Assembly: GCA_016125505.1 (NCBI GenBank)
Contig: WGLP01000009.1
Coordinates: 1 to 64,000 of the forward strand
Source: Gammaproteobacteria bacterium
GTDB lineage: Bacteria; Pseudomonadota; Gammaproteobacteria; UBA6429; Thiohalophilaceae
Reading direction: 5' to 3'
Length of the DNA stretch: 64,000 nt
Shown: piece by piece, positions 55,298 through 63,085 of the stretch
How positions within the stretch are numbered: the first letter of the stretch is position 1
Layout: each line of letters starts with the position of its first letter
Position numbers and translations under genes: made by a program
Notes under the pieces: model-generated
What the model was told of the DNA's origin: nothing
Database searches by the model: none
What the model saw: the letters and a program-made list of their open reading frames with translations, nothing else

Positions 55298-55587
55298 GGA
55301 ATGTCATCATCCGTAAGGAAGCGGAGTCGGATATCACAGATGCATATCGTTGGTACGAAGATAAAAATCCAGGGCTAGGCGGAAGTTTTATTCAATGTGT
55401 TGAGGATGCGTTATCCCGCCTTTCCTTCAATCCCAACATATATGCTTACGTGCATAAAAATATTCGCCGTTCTTTCATCCGGAAATTTCCATTCGGAATA
55501 TATTACCTGACAGAAAATGACATGATCATTGTCATGGCGGTAATGCACGTGCGCAAAGACCCCAAACATTGGCAGCGGCGGACCTGA
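55294..55587 (+). CDS. RelE/ParE-family toxin
   Basis: This 97-residue protein has the small barrel of the RelE/ParE superfamily (VIIRKEAESDITDAYRWYEDKNPGLGGSFIQCVEDALSRL, IRRSFIRKFPFGIYYLTENDMIIVMAVMHVRKDPKHWQRR). The target (ribosome or gyrase) cannot be told. It lies 6 bases from the convergent regulator stop, inside an otherwise sigma-54-related cluster, and so was probably inserted there. Confidence 0.88.
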   Translation: MRNVIIRKEAESDITDAYRWYEDKNPGLGGSFIQCVEDALSRLSFNPNIYAYVHKNIRRSFIRKFPFGIYYLTENDMIIVMAVMHVRKDPKHWQRRT

Positions 55588-55592
55588 TTCGC

Positions 55593-57218
55593 TTATGCGT
55601 CGATGCCCAGCTTCACCATGCGATAGCGCAACTGCCGCGGCGTCAGGCCGAGATTGATCGCGGCGCGGGTCTTGTTGCCGCGGGCCTGGCGCAGGGCCTG
55701 GATGATCTGTTCCGATTCGTCATCGCGCACCCAGGCATAGGGACGAATACTCGAATCGTGTTGTGAGTACGCCGGTGCCATCGGCGCCGCTGGCGTCATC
55801 GCCGGCGCGTGGGTCATACCGGCCTGCGGCATCGCCACCCGCGATTCTTCACCGAGGATGATATCGATCTCGCTGGGGCTGACGTGATTGGTATGCGCGA
55901 TCAGCACCGCGCGTTTGATCACGTTCTCCAGTTGCCGGATATTGCCGGGCCAGTCGAAACGCTCCAGCTTCTGCAGGATGGTCTCGTCCAGCAGCACGTT
56001 ACGATTGTAATCGTGATTGGCGATGTTGAGAAAATGCCGCGCCAGGATGCGCACGTCTTCCACGCGGTCGCGCAGGGGCGGCAGATGGATCGGAAACACG
56101 TTCAGGCGGTAGAACAGGTCCATGCGGAAGCGGCCTTCGTTCACCGCCTGTTGCAGGTTGCGGTGGGTCGCCGCGATGATGCGCACATCGACACCGATCT
56201 CGCGGGTGCCGCCGACGCGCTGGATCACCTGCTCCTGCAACATGCGCAATAACTTCGCCTGCAGATCGAAATCCAGATCGCCGATCTCATCCAGAAACAG
56301 GGTGCCGCCGGAGGCCAGTTCGATCTTGCCCTTCTTGCTTTGCGTGGCGCCGGTGAAACTGCCCTTCTCGTGGCCGAACAGTTCCGACTCGATCAGGTCC
56401 TGCGGGATCGCGGCGCAGTTGATCGCCACGAAGGGCGCATCCTTGCGATTGCTCGCCAGGTGCAACATGCGCGCAAACTTTTCCTTGCCGGTGCCGGACT
56501 CGCCGGTCAACAACACGCTGACCTGCGTATTCGCGACGCGATAGGCCTGCCGTAGTGAGGCCTGCAGGGCCGGGCTGTCGCCGAGGATGCCGAAGTTACC
56601 GCCCTGGTGATCCAGCGCGTTTTTCAGATACAGATTCTCGTTGATCAACTCCGCGGTCTGTTCCGCAATCAAACGATTCACGGTGAGGATCTGGCTGATG
56701 AAGGTCGCGATGATGCGCAGCGTGGTGATGTCCTTGTCGAAGGCGCGCTGGCGCTTGCGCAGACGATGCACCGCCAGCACCCCGATGGGTTTGTCATTGC
56801 GCAACAGGGGCAAGGCGATATAGGCCACGGTCTCACTGGGCAGGGTCGTGCGCGAGACCGCGCGGCCGAGATAGGAAGGTTCATCGTCGATGTTCTGGAT
56901 CAGCGCGGTCTGGCCGGTCTTCATCACTCGTCCGCTCACGCCCTCGCCCAGTTCATAGATGCCGCGTTCGCGTTCTTCGCGGGTCAGGCCATAGGAATAC
57001 CGGATGCGCAACACGCCGCTCTTCTCTTCCGGGATCAACACGCGGCCGCGGTTCAGGCCCAGCAACTGCGACAACAGGCGCAGGATACTTTGGATGGCAA
57101 ATTCGGGTTCGGTGGAATGGGCGATCAGGCGGGCGGCCTGCTCGATCACCACCACATCGGATTCATCACTGCCCGTCTCGGTAAAGATCTCCGGCGGTGT
57201 GAGGCTTTCAGCAATCAT
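55593..57218 (-). CDS. Sigma-54-dependent activator (GAF-AAA+-Fis, NifA-like)
   Basis: This 541-residue protein has an N-terminal GAF sensor (about 25-185). The AAA+ domain has Walker A GESGTGKE at 239-246 and the sigma-54 contact loop GSFTGA at 286-291 (the G-A-F-T-G-A loop with Ser). A Walker B GGTLFLDEIGDLD and a C-terminal Fis-type helix-turn-helix (KTRAAINLGLTPRQLRYRMVKLGID) follow. It opens RpoN promoters from upstream sites. NifA's CxxxxC linker is not seen, so it is not NifA itself. Its own promoter region holds the palindrome CATTGTTAACAATG. The same word family sits upstream of cynS, the rhodanese, osmC and the ABC importer, making it their probable activator. Confidence 0.9.
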   Translation of the reverse strand: MIAESLTPPEIFTETGSDESDVVVIEQAARLIAHSTEPEFAIQSILRLLSQLLGLNRGRVLIPEEKSGVLRIRYSYGLTREERERGIYELGEGVSGRVMKTGQTALIQNIDDEPSYLGRAVSRTTLPSETVAYIALPLLRNDKPIGVLAVHRLRKRQRAFDKDITTLRIIATFISQILTVNRLIAEQTAELINENLYLKNALDHQGGNFGILGDSPALQASLRQAYRVANTQVSVLLTGESGTGKEKFARMLHLASNRKDAPFVAINCAAIPQDLIESELFGHEKGSFTGATQSKKGKIELASGGTLFLDEIGDLDFDLQAKLLRMLQEQVIQRVGGTREIGVDVRIIAATHRNLQQAVNEGRFRMDLFYRLNVFPIHLPPLRDRVEDVRILARHFLNIANHDYNRNVLLDETILQKLERFDWPGNIRQLENVIKRAVLIAHTNHVSPSEIDIILGEESRVAMPQAGMTHAPAMTPAAPMAPAYSQHDSSIRPYAWVRDDESEQIIQALRQARGNKTRAAINLGLTPRQLRYRMVKLGIDA

Positions 57219-57233
57219 TAAGTTCTCCCGTAC

Positions 57234-57288
57234 ATTGTCGACAGCGGTTTAGAGTGAGATAGCAAGGGTCGTACCATTGTTAACAATG
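57234..57288. promoter_or_regulatory. Putative activator sites upstream of the regulator gene
   Basis: ATTGTCGACA (57234-57243) and the perfect palindrome CATTGTTAACAATG (57275-57288) lie 16-70 bases before the regulator start. Further half-sites (ATATTGTCGG near 57324 and ACATTGTTGTG near 57355) follow. They suggest autoregulation. Confidence 0.6.
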
Positions 57289-57413
57289 TGAAGAACTCGC
57301 GGTTTTTAGCCGCGCTGAAGACCATATTGTCGGAATTGGCGAACACGGTACGCCACATTGTTGTGCATGCAGCGCACCGTTGCCTCATTAGAAGTCATTT
57401 TTGTTGTGAATTA

Positions 57414-58259
57414 TCAGCTCTCAATTCGCCAGCTGAACTGCTTGATCAGGCGCACGCACAGGCTGTCCAGCACATAACCGATGACACCAATCACCAGCAC
57501 AATCGCCATCAACATATCGTAGGACAGGGTATCGCGCGCATCGTTGATGGCATAACCCAGGCCGCTGGTAACACCGAGGTATTCCGCCGGGACCAATACG
57601 ATCCAGGCCACGCCCACGGCGAGACGAATCCCGGCAAACACGTCCTGCGCAATCGCCGGCAGGATGATGCGGCCCAGCATCTGAACGCCGCCGGCACCAA
57701 GATTCTTGGCCACGGTAAACCACAGCGGATCGATGCGGCGCACACCGTGCGCGGTGGAAAACATGATCGGCCACACCGCCGCCACCATGATCAAAAAGAC
57801 AATCGCGCTATCCCAACTGGCGAAGGCCAGGACCGCAATCGGCATCCACGCCAGTGGACTGATCATGCGCAGGAATTGAAACGGGATGTGCGTGACGGAT
57901 TGCACTGCCCGCGCCAGGCCGATACTGATCCCCACCGGCACGCCGATGCAGATCGCCCACAACAGACCCATGCCGATGCGATACAGACTCGGGTGGATGA
58001 TGCTCCACAGGTTGCCGGAGATCACGACCTCCCACAGTTTGGCGAAGGCCGGTCCCGGGCCGAAGCCCGCGAAGGCATCCGTCGCCGGATTGCTCGCGAT
58101 GATATAACCGCCGAGCCACCACAGGGCCAATAACAAGACCACGCCCAACACCGGATAGGCAAGGCGTTGCGACAAGGCAAACAGGCGCTTGACCCCGCCG
58201 CCCGCGGCGGAGTCAAACCAGTTTGTATTCATCACCTGACTGGCGCGTTGCGAACTCAC
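57414..58259 (-). CDS. ABC importer permease (NrtB/SsuC/TauC type)
   Basis: This 281-residue protein has six membrane helices and the conserved EAA-like loop in QMLGRIILPAIAQDVFAGIRLAVGVAWIVLVPAEYLG (expected interaction site with the ATPase). It is last in the order ATPase, binding protein, permease. The start overlaps the binding-protein stop by 4 bases. It would form a homodimeric channel for the anion recognised by the NrtA/CmpA-like binding protein. Confidence 0.9.
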   Translation of the reverse strand: MSSQRASQVMNTNWFDSAAGGGVKRLFALSQRLAYPVLGVVLLLALWWLGGYIIASNPATDAFAGFGPGPAFAKLWEVVISGNLWSIIHPSLYRIGMGLLWAICIGVPVGISIGLARAVQSVTHIPFQFLRMISPLAWMPIAVLAFASWDSAIVFLIMVAAVWPIMFSTAHGVRRIDPLWFTVAKNLGAGGVQMLGRIILPAIAQDVFAGIRLAVGVAWIVLVPAEYLGVTSGLGYAINDARDTLSYDMLMAIVLVIGVIGYVLDSLCVRLIKQFSWRIES

Positions 58260-59497
58260 AGGGCGATCACCTCTTTACGTTCGTAGGGATTTTTCGGATC
58301 GACACCCGGCGCCGTCTCCCAACCCTTGTACTTCTCCATCGCCACCTTGACGAAGTGGTAATCCACCAGGTCATCGGCCACGAAGTTGGGGTCGAGATTA
58401 TTCAGGAAGGTATCGTCACCGCTCACCACGGTCTTGTTCATGGCATCGACAATGAACTTCGTCGCGGACGGATACGGATACGGCGAGAAGTCGATACGCC
58501 CGCTACCCCAATCGGCATGCTGAATCGCCGGCGGTGTGGAGTAATCCGACAGTTTGTAATCGGTCATGGCGCGCGTCACCACCTTGGCCGGCATCGGCAG
58601 ATACTTCTTGCCGTCCTTCGACAACATGTGCGCGACCTCTTCCTTGTTCTGCTGCGCATACACTTCGGCGCGCACGATGGCGTTCATCACCTTCTGGGTC
58701 CAGGTCGGCTTGGCCTTGACCACGTCTTCGTTCATGCACACCACGCAACACGGATGGTTCTTCCAGATGTCGCCGGTGAAGCGCAGCATCTTGCCCTTGG
58801 CCAGCAACTCGCCCGCGGCATTGAACGGCTCGGCCACGATAAAGGCGTCGATCTTCTTCGAGGCCAGGGCCGGCGGCATATCCGGCGGCGGCATCACCTG
58901 CAGGTTCACTTCATCGGGCGCCAGCTTGGCGGACTGCGGTTTGATCACCGGTTTCAGCCCGGCATGACGCAGACCCATTTGCAGGATGATGTTATGCATG
59001 GAATACCAGTACGGCACCGCGATCTGCATGCCGCCGAGATCCTTGAACGAGGTCGCGCCGGTGTGCTTGCCCACGACCAGGCCGGAGCCGTTGATGTGCG
59101 CCCAGGACATGATCTTGACCGGGAACTTGTTGTTGTAGCGCATCCACACCGGGATCGGCTTTAAGAAGTGCACCAGGTTCACCTTGCCGGCGGCAAAGGC
59201 CTCGACCAGCGGCGACCAACCGCGAATCAGGGTCGGCTTCTCGGTCTTCAGGCCTTCGTCTTCGAAGTAACCCATGGCGTGCGCCACCAACAGCGAGGTC
59301 GCGTCGGTGATCGGCAGATAACCGATACGCACCACTTCATCGTCGGCAGACGCGGCGGCGGCACGCAGAGTATTCGGCAAGGTCAGACCCGCAGCCAACA
59401 TACCACCAGCGGCAAGCATGTCCATCAGAAAATCACGGCGGCTCATTTCATGCTTCTGGAGGTACTCGAATTCGTTCATATCGTCTTTCTTTGACAT
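58256..59497 (-). CDS. ABC importer substrate-binding protein (NrtA/CmpA type, Tat-exported)
   Basis: This 413-residue protein has a twin-arginine signal (HEMSRRDFLMDMLAAGG, cleavage after about residue 50). The binding domain of the nitrate/bicarbonate/cyanate group follows (VVRIGYLPITDATSLLVAHAMGYFEDEGLK, HINGSGLVVGKHTGATSFKDLGGMQIAVPYWYS). A pair of cysteines, VVCMNEDV with HPCC upstream, lies in the middle. The small-anion ligand cannot be read from sequence; the neighbouring cyanase makes cyanate attractive. It is the second gene of the importer operon, 44 bases after the ATPase. Confidence 0.9.
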   Translation of the reverse strand: MSKKDDMNEFEYLQKHEMSRRDFLMDMLAAGGMLAAGLTLPNTLRAAAASADDEVVRIGYLPITDATSLLVAHAMGYFEDEGLKTEKPTLIRGWSPLVEAFAAGKVNLVHFLKPIPVWMRYNNKFPVKIMSWAHINGSGLVVGKHTGATSFKDLGGMQIAVPYWYSMHNIILQMGLRHAGLKPVIKPQSAKLAPDEVNLQVMPPPDMPPALASKKIDAFIVAEPFNAAGELLAKGKMLRFTGDIWKNHPCCVVCMNEDVVKAKPTWTQKVMNAIVRAEVYAQQNKEEVAHMLSKDGKKYLPMPAKVVTRAMTDYKLSDYSTPPAIQHADWGSGRIDFSPYPYPSATKFIVDAMNKTVVSGDDTFLNNLDPNFVADDLVDYHFVKVAMEKYKGWETAPGVDPKNPYERKEVIAL

Positions 59498-59541
59498 AGT
59501 TTGTCTCCCGGACTAAACACCCTGATTAGATTGCTATCCTG

Positions 59542-60333
59542 TTACGCCACCGCCACCCGCTGCTGCTGGTGCAGTGGCGCCACATTACTTTTTTTTGCAT
59601 GACTGCTGTCGCTGAACTGCTGCATGAGTTGTTCGCGCAGCCCCGAATACTCGCGTTGCTCGCGGTTGCGTGGATACGGCAGCTCCACCCGCAACTCGCC
59701 CACGATCTGGCCCGGCCCCTGCGACATGATCAACACCCGCTCGCTCATGGCGATGGCCTCGTCGATGTCGTGAGTGACGATGACCAGGGTGATGTTCTTC
59801 TTGCGCGCGATGGCGGAGACCTCGTCCTGCAGACTCATGCGGGTAAAGGCATCCAGCGCGGAGAACGGCTCATCGAGTAATAACAATTCGGGGTCAGTGG
59901 CGAGCGAGCGTGCCAGCGCCACGCGCTGTTGCTGCCCGCCCGATAACTGCTGCACGTTCACGTCCGCCTTGTCGGCCAGACCGACCAGTTCGAGCAACTC
60001 GCCCACGCGCGCATCGACATTGGCCTTCTCGCCCGCGAACACCAGACCCAGGGCGGCGTTCTGTTTCACCGTCATCCACGGATACAGTGACGGCCGCTGG
60101 AACATCATGTTCCACTTGGCGCTGGGCTTGATCACCTGCTTGCCGTGAATGCGGACGCAACCCTCGCTCGGCAGGGTCAGCCCGGCGAGCATATGCAATA
60201 GCGTGGACTTGCCGCAGCCGCTGCGCCCGATGAGGGCCACCTGCTGCCCGGCCTCGATAGTGACCGCGATATCCTTCAGGACCGGCTGCTTCTGGCCCTT
60301 GAAGGTATGGGAAATGTAATCAATGCTGAGCAA
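59542..60333 (-). CDS. ABC importer ATPase (NrtD/SsuB/TauB type)
   Basis: This 263-residue protein starts at TTG 60333: a perfect AGGAGG sits 6 bases upstream (60340-60345 on the plus strand as CCTCCT) and the protein then begins at the family start (LLSIDYISHTFKG). The longer frame back to 60465 runs through the sigma-54 promoter and is rejected. Walker A GRSGCGKST, signature LSGGQQQR, Walker B LLLLDEPFSALD and H-loop VIVTHDIDEA are all present. It powers uptake with the permease and Tat-exported binding protein. Confidence 0.92.
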   Translation of the reverse strand: MLSIDYISHTFKGQKQPVLKDIAVTIEAGQQVALIGRSGCGKSTLLHMLAGLTLPSEGCVRIHGKQVIKPSAKWNMMFQRPSLYPWMTVKQNAALGLVFAGEKANVDARVGELLELVGLADKADVNVQQLSGGQQQRVALARSLATDPELLLLDEPFSALDAFTRMSLQDEVSAIARKKNITLVIVTHDIDEAIAMSERVLIMSQGPGQIVGELRVELPYPRNREQREYSGLREQLMQQFSDSSHAKKSNVAPLHQQQRVAVA

Positions 60334-60384
60334 AGCGCTCCTCCTGTCACGATGAAATCGGCAAAACCTTGGTAAAGACTGTTT

Positions 60385-60400
60385 TGCAGCAACCGTGCCA
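60385..60400 (-). promoter_or_regulatory. Sigma-54 promoter for the ABC importer operon
   Basis: Minus strand TGGCAC-GGTTG-CTGCA has GG and GC at 10-base spacing and is 14 of 16 identical to the cynS promoter at 48594-48609. It lies about 52 bases before the TTG start. Confidence 0.8.
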
Positions 60401-60470
60401 GGAGGCAACAAGGCCGAAAACGGCGTGGTTTCGTGAGTTTTAGGGAAAAAGCCGGGGCTGGACAAAGCAC

Positions 60471-60509
60471 ATTGTCGACAATTGCGGACAATCCCGGATG
60501 AACAATGTG
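60471..60509. promoter_or_regulatory. Putative enhancer (UAS), ABC importer side
   Basis: ATTGTCGACAAT (60471-60482) is identical to the 12-mer upstream of cynS. It is followed by GGACAAT and ACAATGTG half-sites to 60509. It starts about 70 bases upstream of the -24 box. Confidence 0.65.
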
Positions 60510-60518
60510 TACGCTAAG

Positions 60519-60902
60519 TTAGCCCGGGAGCATGTAATTAACCGTAAGCGCCCCGGCGAACTCAAAGACAAACCATAATAGGATGAATACAACAAAAACG
60601 GCTGAATAGATTAATCCCTTTTTAAGGCCTCGCGATCGAAAGAAATAGTAAGGGAGTCCGACGATGGTTAGCGCGATGACACAGATATTTAAGACATATC
60701 CGCGTTTGTAGCCGATTTGCTCGGCATCCGTGGCATACCAGAAATAGATAAACGCAGCACCGATGATGAGAAATATAATACCAAATGGGTCCGGATTGCC
60801 TATGCGCGCCTGATACATGTATTGAGAAAATGCGCCCTGAATAAAGGCAACAATCGCCAAGGAAATCAAATACCACTTTTTAGGATTATTCATTAGAAGC
60901 AT
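60519..60902 (-). CDS. Small hypothetical membrane protein (cassette-array gene)
   Basis: This 127-residue protein has four predicted membrane helices (LISLAIVAFIQGAFSQYM, FGIIFLIIGAAFIYFWYA, VLNICVIALTIVGLPYYFF, GLIYSAVFVVFILLWFVFEFAGAL). A start at ATG 60893 is also possible. Family not recognised. The stop codon sits in GGCTAAC, the same core at which the two neighbouring cassette genes end inside attC sites, so it is probably the last member of the cassette array. It follows the NYN gene by 28 bases. Confidence 0.7.
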   Translation of the reverse strand: MLLMNNPKKWYLISLAIVAFIQGAFSQYMYQARIGNPDPFGIIFLIIGAAFIYFWYATDAEQIGYKRGYVLNICVIALTIVGLPYYFFRSRGLKKGLIYSAVFVVFILLWFVFEFAGALTVNYMLPG

Positions 60903-60929
60903 GCAAATAGAGATAAAATAAGAATTAAC

Positions 60930-61664
60930 CTATTTATTGCGCTTATCTCGGACATAAATCACTTTCGAGCCGGTGGTGCCTATTTGCCGCTCATCCATGT
61001 CAAACAGCTTTGTAGCGGCAACCAATTCGCCCAATTTGCTATAGCCATAATTTCGCGGATCAAATTCTGATGATTGCTTTGCAAGATTGCTACCTATAGG
61101 TCCTAACTGTGCCCACCCGCTCTCATCAGAGGAAGCCTCTACAGCATTGCGTAACAGGCTCACCAATTTTGTGTCTTGTTTAAGTTCGTTAGTTTGTTTT
61201 TTGGCTATTGCTTCACCTTCATCTACTTTAGCCCGCAGCACTTCTGTATAAATAAATTTGTCACAGGCCGAAACGAACGCTGAAGGTGTCTTTTTCTCAC
61301 CAAATCCGTAAACCAACAGCCCTGACTCTCTTATCCTTGACGCCAGTTTTGTAAAATCACTATCACTCGATACTATACAAAAGCCATCAAAGTTTCCGGT
61401 ATACAACAAGTCCATTGCATCAATAATCATGGCGCTATCAGTGGCATTCTTTCCTTTTGTGTATGCAAATTGCTGCATCGGTTGAATGGAGTGCTGCAAC
61501 AGTATATCTTTCCAACCTTTCAGACCAGGCGTCGTCCAATCGCCATAGATTCTCTTAACGCTGGCTACACCATAGTTGGCGATCTCCGAGAGCAAACTGT
61601 CAATAATAGTCGGCTGAGCATTATCAGCATCGATTAAAACAGCGAGTTTTGTTGTCTTTTCCAT
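60930..61664 (-). CDS. NYN-domain RNase-like protein with OST-HTH/LOTUS domain (LabA/DUF88 family)
   Basis: This 244-residue protein has a PIN-like NYN nuclease domain (about 1-150) with acidic residues in LAVLIDADNAQP, DSAMIIDAMDLLY and IVSSDSDFTKLA. A C-terminal OST-HTH/LOTUS module (about 165-240; LRNAVEASSDESGWAQLGPIGSNL, FDPRNYGYSKLGELV) binds RNA in other proteins. A role in RNA turnover or phage defence is plausible, but unproven for this group. Lower GC than the importer genes. It belongs to the small-gene block that holds the attC sites. Confidence 0.85.
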   Translation of the reverse strand: MEKTTKLAVLIDADNAQPTIIDSLLSEIANYGVASVKRIYGDWTTPGLKGWKDILLQHSIQPMQQFAYTKGKNATDSAMIIDAMDLLYTGNFDGFCIVSSDSDFTKLASRIRESGLLVYGFGEKKTPSAFVSACDKFIYTEVLRAKVDEGEAIAKKQTNELKQDTKLVSLLRNAVEASSDESGWAQLGPIGSNLAKQSSEFDPRNYGYSKLGELVAATKLFDMDERQIGTTGSKVIYVRDKRNK

Positions 61665-61722
61665 AGTTTTTTCTAGCGCTTAAGCTCAGTCGCACTGAAT
61701 TAATAACAACTGGGACAATTTT

Positions 61723-62226
61723 TTATTTGTCATTTGAAATTTCTCTACCAAGATTTAGCGCATGTTCTAGAATATTTGCTGTTTGTTCATAATTATCAAT
61801 ATTGCCACCCACATGTAGACTTCCACCAGGCAATACATCTTGCACGACGGCATCAACGAATTGGTGGAACTGGACGATTTTACAAGCAGTTTCAGAATCT
61901 ATACTCCCGATAGAATCTGCATTTGCTTGATATATTCTTGAATAATGATCAGGAATGCGCACAGTATATGAATATCTTGTACCCTCTGGTTGTGTTTTCA
62001 GATAATCACGCGTTTTTAACAACCCTTGAAGGTATTCTCGTTTATTAGCTATTTCGACCAGGGCATCAACTTCGGCAATCAAAGAAGCTCTAATTTGAGC
62101 TGATTTCTTTTTGTCCTTCCACCATTCAGACAAAAATACAGAAGCACCAGTTACCACTGCTCCCACGACAGTGCCTGCAATTCCGAAAACTGCTGGCACA
62201 ATCATGTTTGGATCAATTTCCTGCAT
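61723..62226 (-). CDS. Hypothetical protein with N-terminal membrane helix (cassette gene)
   Basis: This 167-residue protein counts from ATG 62226, just downstream of an attC site; the ATG at 62268 would lie inside that site. One membrane helix at about 8-32 (MIVPAVFGIAGTVVGAVVTGASVFLSEWW) is followed by a helical cytoplasmic domain with Lys/Glu-rich segments. No family recognised. Its 3' flank (61665-61722) has GCTTAAGCGCTAGA, a weak attC-like trace only. Confidence 0.65.
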   Translation of the reverse strand: MQEIDPNMIVPAVFGIAGTVVGAVVTGASVFLSEWWKDKKKSAQIRASLIAEVDALVEIANKREYLQGLLKTRDYLKTQPEGTRYSYTVRIPDHYSRIYQANADSIGSIDSETACKIVQFHQFVDAVVQDVLPGGSLHVGGNIDNYEQTANILEHALNLGREISNDK

Positions 62227-62241
62227 TATTATACCTATGAC

Positions 62242-62313
62242 GCATAACGTTAAAGCTCTGCAGCGCAAACGGAGCGCAGCGTAGTTTGTGTCAGAATGAG
62301 CACCTTGTTAGGC
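62242..62313 (-). repeat. attC recombination site (integron cassette)
   Basis: On the minus strand the site begins GCCTAACAAGGTGCTCA, has a palindromic centre (ACGCTGCGCTCC/TTTGCGCTGC) and ends CTTTAACGTTATGC. R'' (GCCTAAC) and R' (GTTATGC) are the core sites used by integron integrase. The stop codon of the 62308 gene lies in R''. Confidence 0.8.
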
Positions 62314-63000
62314 CTTTTCAAGGGTTTTTCGAAGTGCATCAGCGATATCCCTTCGATTCATCGTAGTGTAAAAACCTTCTTTCTCTATAAGCTCGTAGTC
62401 CATAGCACCACACCACTTGTTAATTCTTCCGTAACCGGGCGCTCTCGGTATCACGCCATCTTTACCCGGGGCAGTGTGCTTGGCCAGGTTCATACGAAAC
62501 AACTCTGTCATACGGTAAACAGGCTCAATTCTCTCCCACGTCTCATCTATTGATGATCTGTATGTCGGATCGTCTTTGTAACGCGCTAGCTGCTTCTTCC
62601 GAACTTCGATAGTTAAATTAATTGGGTCGTCATCAGACAAGCTGGCTATTTTCAGATCAACGCCTCCATTCTGAAATAGCTTATTAAATTGGAATTTTCT
62701 ATCGCGCCACATGCGAAGCACTTCATACAAGCCATAAACCCACATCTGAGACATTGCTGATACGGCCAAAGCTGTTTCTGTAGGTGTGCGTTCAATTTCA
62801 AACCATTCTTTCAGCAGAGCATATTCATATTCAGTCACAACCGAATCTACGACGCCTACGTTCATTGCTTGCATACCGAGATACAAGTCGTCTTCAAAGA
62901 AGGGGAGCCATTTCATCCCCATAGTAATCACGCTGAAATCGAGATCGTTCCAGCTTATATACGGTGGGTCATAACCGTCAATTTCTTCAGGTTCGTCCAT
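62308..63000 (-). CDS. Hypothetical protein (integron cassette gene)
   Basis: This 230-residue soluble protein is rich in aromatic and acidic residues (MDEPEEIDGYDPPYISWNDL...; VYGLYEVLRMWRDRKFQFNKLF; ending MDYELIEKEGFYTTMNRRDIADALRKTLEKA). No family is recognised. It begins 11 bases after one attC site and ends within the next (TAA at 62308-62310), the normal layout of an integron cassette gene. No own promoter is evident, so it probably depends on upstream transcription. Confidence 0.7.
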   Translation of the reverse strand: MDEPEEIDGYDPPYISWNDLDFSVITMGMKWLPFFEDDLYLGMQAMNVGVVDSVVTEYEYALLKEWFEIERTPTETALAVSAMSQMWVYGLYEVLRMWRDRKFQFNKLFQNGGVDLKIASLSDDDPINLTIEVRKKQLARYKDDPTYRSSIDETWERIEPVYRMTELFRMNLAKHTAPGKDGVIPRAPGYGRINKWCGAMDYELIEKEGFYTTMNRRDIADALRKTLEKA

Positions 63001-63010
63001 GTTTTTATTG

Positions 63011-63085
63011 GTCTAACGTTAGAGTTGTGGGGGCGGATAAAGCGCGCAGCGCTTTAGACGGTCCCACATGAACGATTTGTTAGCC
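63011..63085 (-). repeat. attC recombination site (integron cassette)
   Basis: The minus strand starts GGCTAACAAATCGTTCATG, has a perfect central hairpin TAAAGCGC-TGC-GCGCTTTA, and ends CCCACAACTCTAACGTTAGAC. R'' (GGCTAAC), R' (GTTAGAC) and the imperfectly paired L'' (GTTCATGTGGGA) and L' (TCCGCCCCCACAACT) match attC architecture. Confidence 0.88.

Noticed and set aside
55593..57218. NifA
   Set aside because: Domain order matches, but there is no Cys-rich linker and no nif gene nearby; called only as a NifA-like activator.
57290..57320. Rho-independent terminator CGCGG...CCGCG after the permease gene
   Set aside because: The stem is only 5 bp with no T-tract, and the region is better explained as regulator upstream DNA.
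61665..61722. Third attC site after the 61723 gene
   Set aside because: GCTTAAGCGCTAGA is only partly attC-like and no R'' or central hairpin can be matched.
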